64,000 nt of DNA, taken from Dioscorea cayenensis subsp. rotundata. Lineage: Eukaryota; Streptophyta; Magnoliopsida; Dioscoreales; Dioscoreaceae. Location: the NCBI RefSeq assembly GCF_009730915.1, contig NC_052489.1, positions 992,001 through 1,056,000 on the forward strand, written 5' to 3'. Shown one piece after another: positions 63,450 through 64,000 of the stretch (positions are counted from its first letter, which is position 1; every line of letters begins with the position of its first letter). Under the pieces are notes generated by a model. It worked only from the letters and a program-made list of their open reading frames with translations. It was not told the origin of the DNA and made no database searches. Made by a program: the position numbers and the translations under genes.

Positions 63450-64000
63450 CAGTGAAACTAGAAAAACTTCGGATTATTAGCGTTTTTTTTTTGTGATATT
63501 TCAATTACAACCTCAAAAATCAGATTTATTTAATATTAATCCAAACAGTTTATTATCTCCTTTTTCTTTTCTTAAAAAAAACTTTTTTAAATATAAATAA
63601 ATAAAAAACAACAAAATTTATCTACAGACTTATCCGCAACTTTAAAGTTGAAAAAGGAAAATAAAAAAAAATTATGATACAAAAAGAAAAAAAAAAAAAG
63701 AAAATCTCATAAACCAACATATCAACATATGAAAAATTAATAATTATTATACATTTAATAGTTTTAATATCTGAAAAGTTTTTTTTTTATCAACCACATT
63801 AAGTAAATTTTTATTTCATTTTTTTTTTATGTGAATCAATCAATATATGACATTTGGCACCAAAGTGGATCATACAAGTCCTCTCACATATTCATGGCCT
63901 TGATTTTTTTTTTTTTAATGTTATTATTATTTTCTGGGACTTATGAGTTATACGTCTGAGATACTCTCAGAGTCCAATAAAAAAGATAGATTTTTTAACA
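63450..64000. other. Heparanase promoter and AT-rich intergenic end of the window
   Basis: A- and T-rich tracts without coding signal. Confidence 0.5.

Overview
This is nuclear DNA of a flowering plant. The genes have GT-AG introns, many with a leader intron, AT-rich intergenic DNA full of TA, TC and TTC microsatellites, and plant-only families (CLE peptide, CC-NLR, BGLU, plant SNAP33, atypical bHLH). A nuclear BCCP of the multi-subunit plastid acetyl-CoA carboxylase argues against a grass. I think a non-grass monocot (for example a yam-like genome) is possible, but the sequence does not prove it.

Layout. 0.1-8 kb is a graveyard: a possible coiled-coil exon, an ABCG/PDR transporter fragment ending in a TC microsatellite, one end of a CACTA transposon, an L1-type LINE missing its reverse-transcriptase core, and a decayed PPR gene (At1g26460 type). 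8.3-11.5 kb is an NLR immune receptor on the minus strand; a second, more decayed piece of the same PPR gene lies on its far side (13.5-14.0 kb). 12.6-15.2 kb holds a SINE, a truncated LINE tail and a UGT fragment. 15.5-18.0 kb is an intact UDP-glucose dehydrogenase gene. 19.2-23.0 kb is an intron-containing pseudogene of mitochondrial processing peptidase beta.

23.6-26.6 kb is BCCP (plus strand), tail to tail with a 13-exon GH1 beta-glucosidase (27.2-30.2 kb, minus). 33.3-36.3 kb is an F-box gene with a long leader intron. 39.4 kb is an atypical bHLH gene, 40.9-43.7 kb an N-myristoylated LRR protein gene, 45.8 kb a single-finger C2H2 protein gene, 47.2-50.1 kb a two-finger matrin/U1-type protein gene, 50.8-52.5 kb a SNAP33-type SNARE gene, 53.1-56.2 kb a NYN/OST-HTH protein gene, 57.2 kb a CLE9/10-type peptide gene, and 59.7-63.4 kb a heparanase-like (GH79) gene.

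The genes do not form a pathway. UDP-glucose dehydrogenase, beta-glucosidase and heparanase-like protein are all carbohydrate or wall related, but this looks like chance neighbourhood.

Most interesting points: (1) the only coding-region intron of the NLR looks newly made by insertion of a short truncated LINE tail whose 7-bp target duplication contains AGGT and so supplies both splice sites; the same LINE tail family occurs five times in the window, four of them with target duplications. (2) Three otherwise well-conserved genes carry six single-base insertions, each lengthening a run of one base, which suggests consensus error rather than gene death. (3) Several introns and promoters hold degenerate tandem duplications, including one in the UDP-glucose dehydrogenase leader intron that copies the start-codon region.
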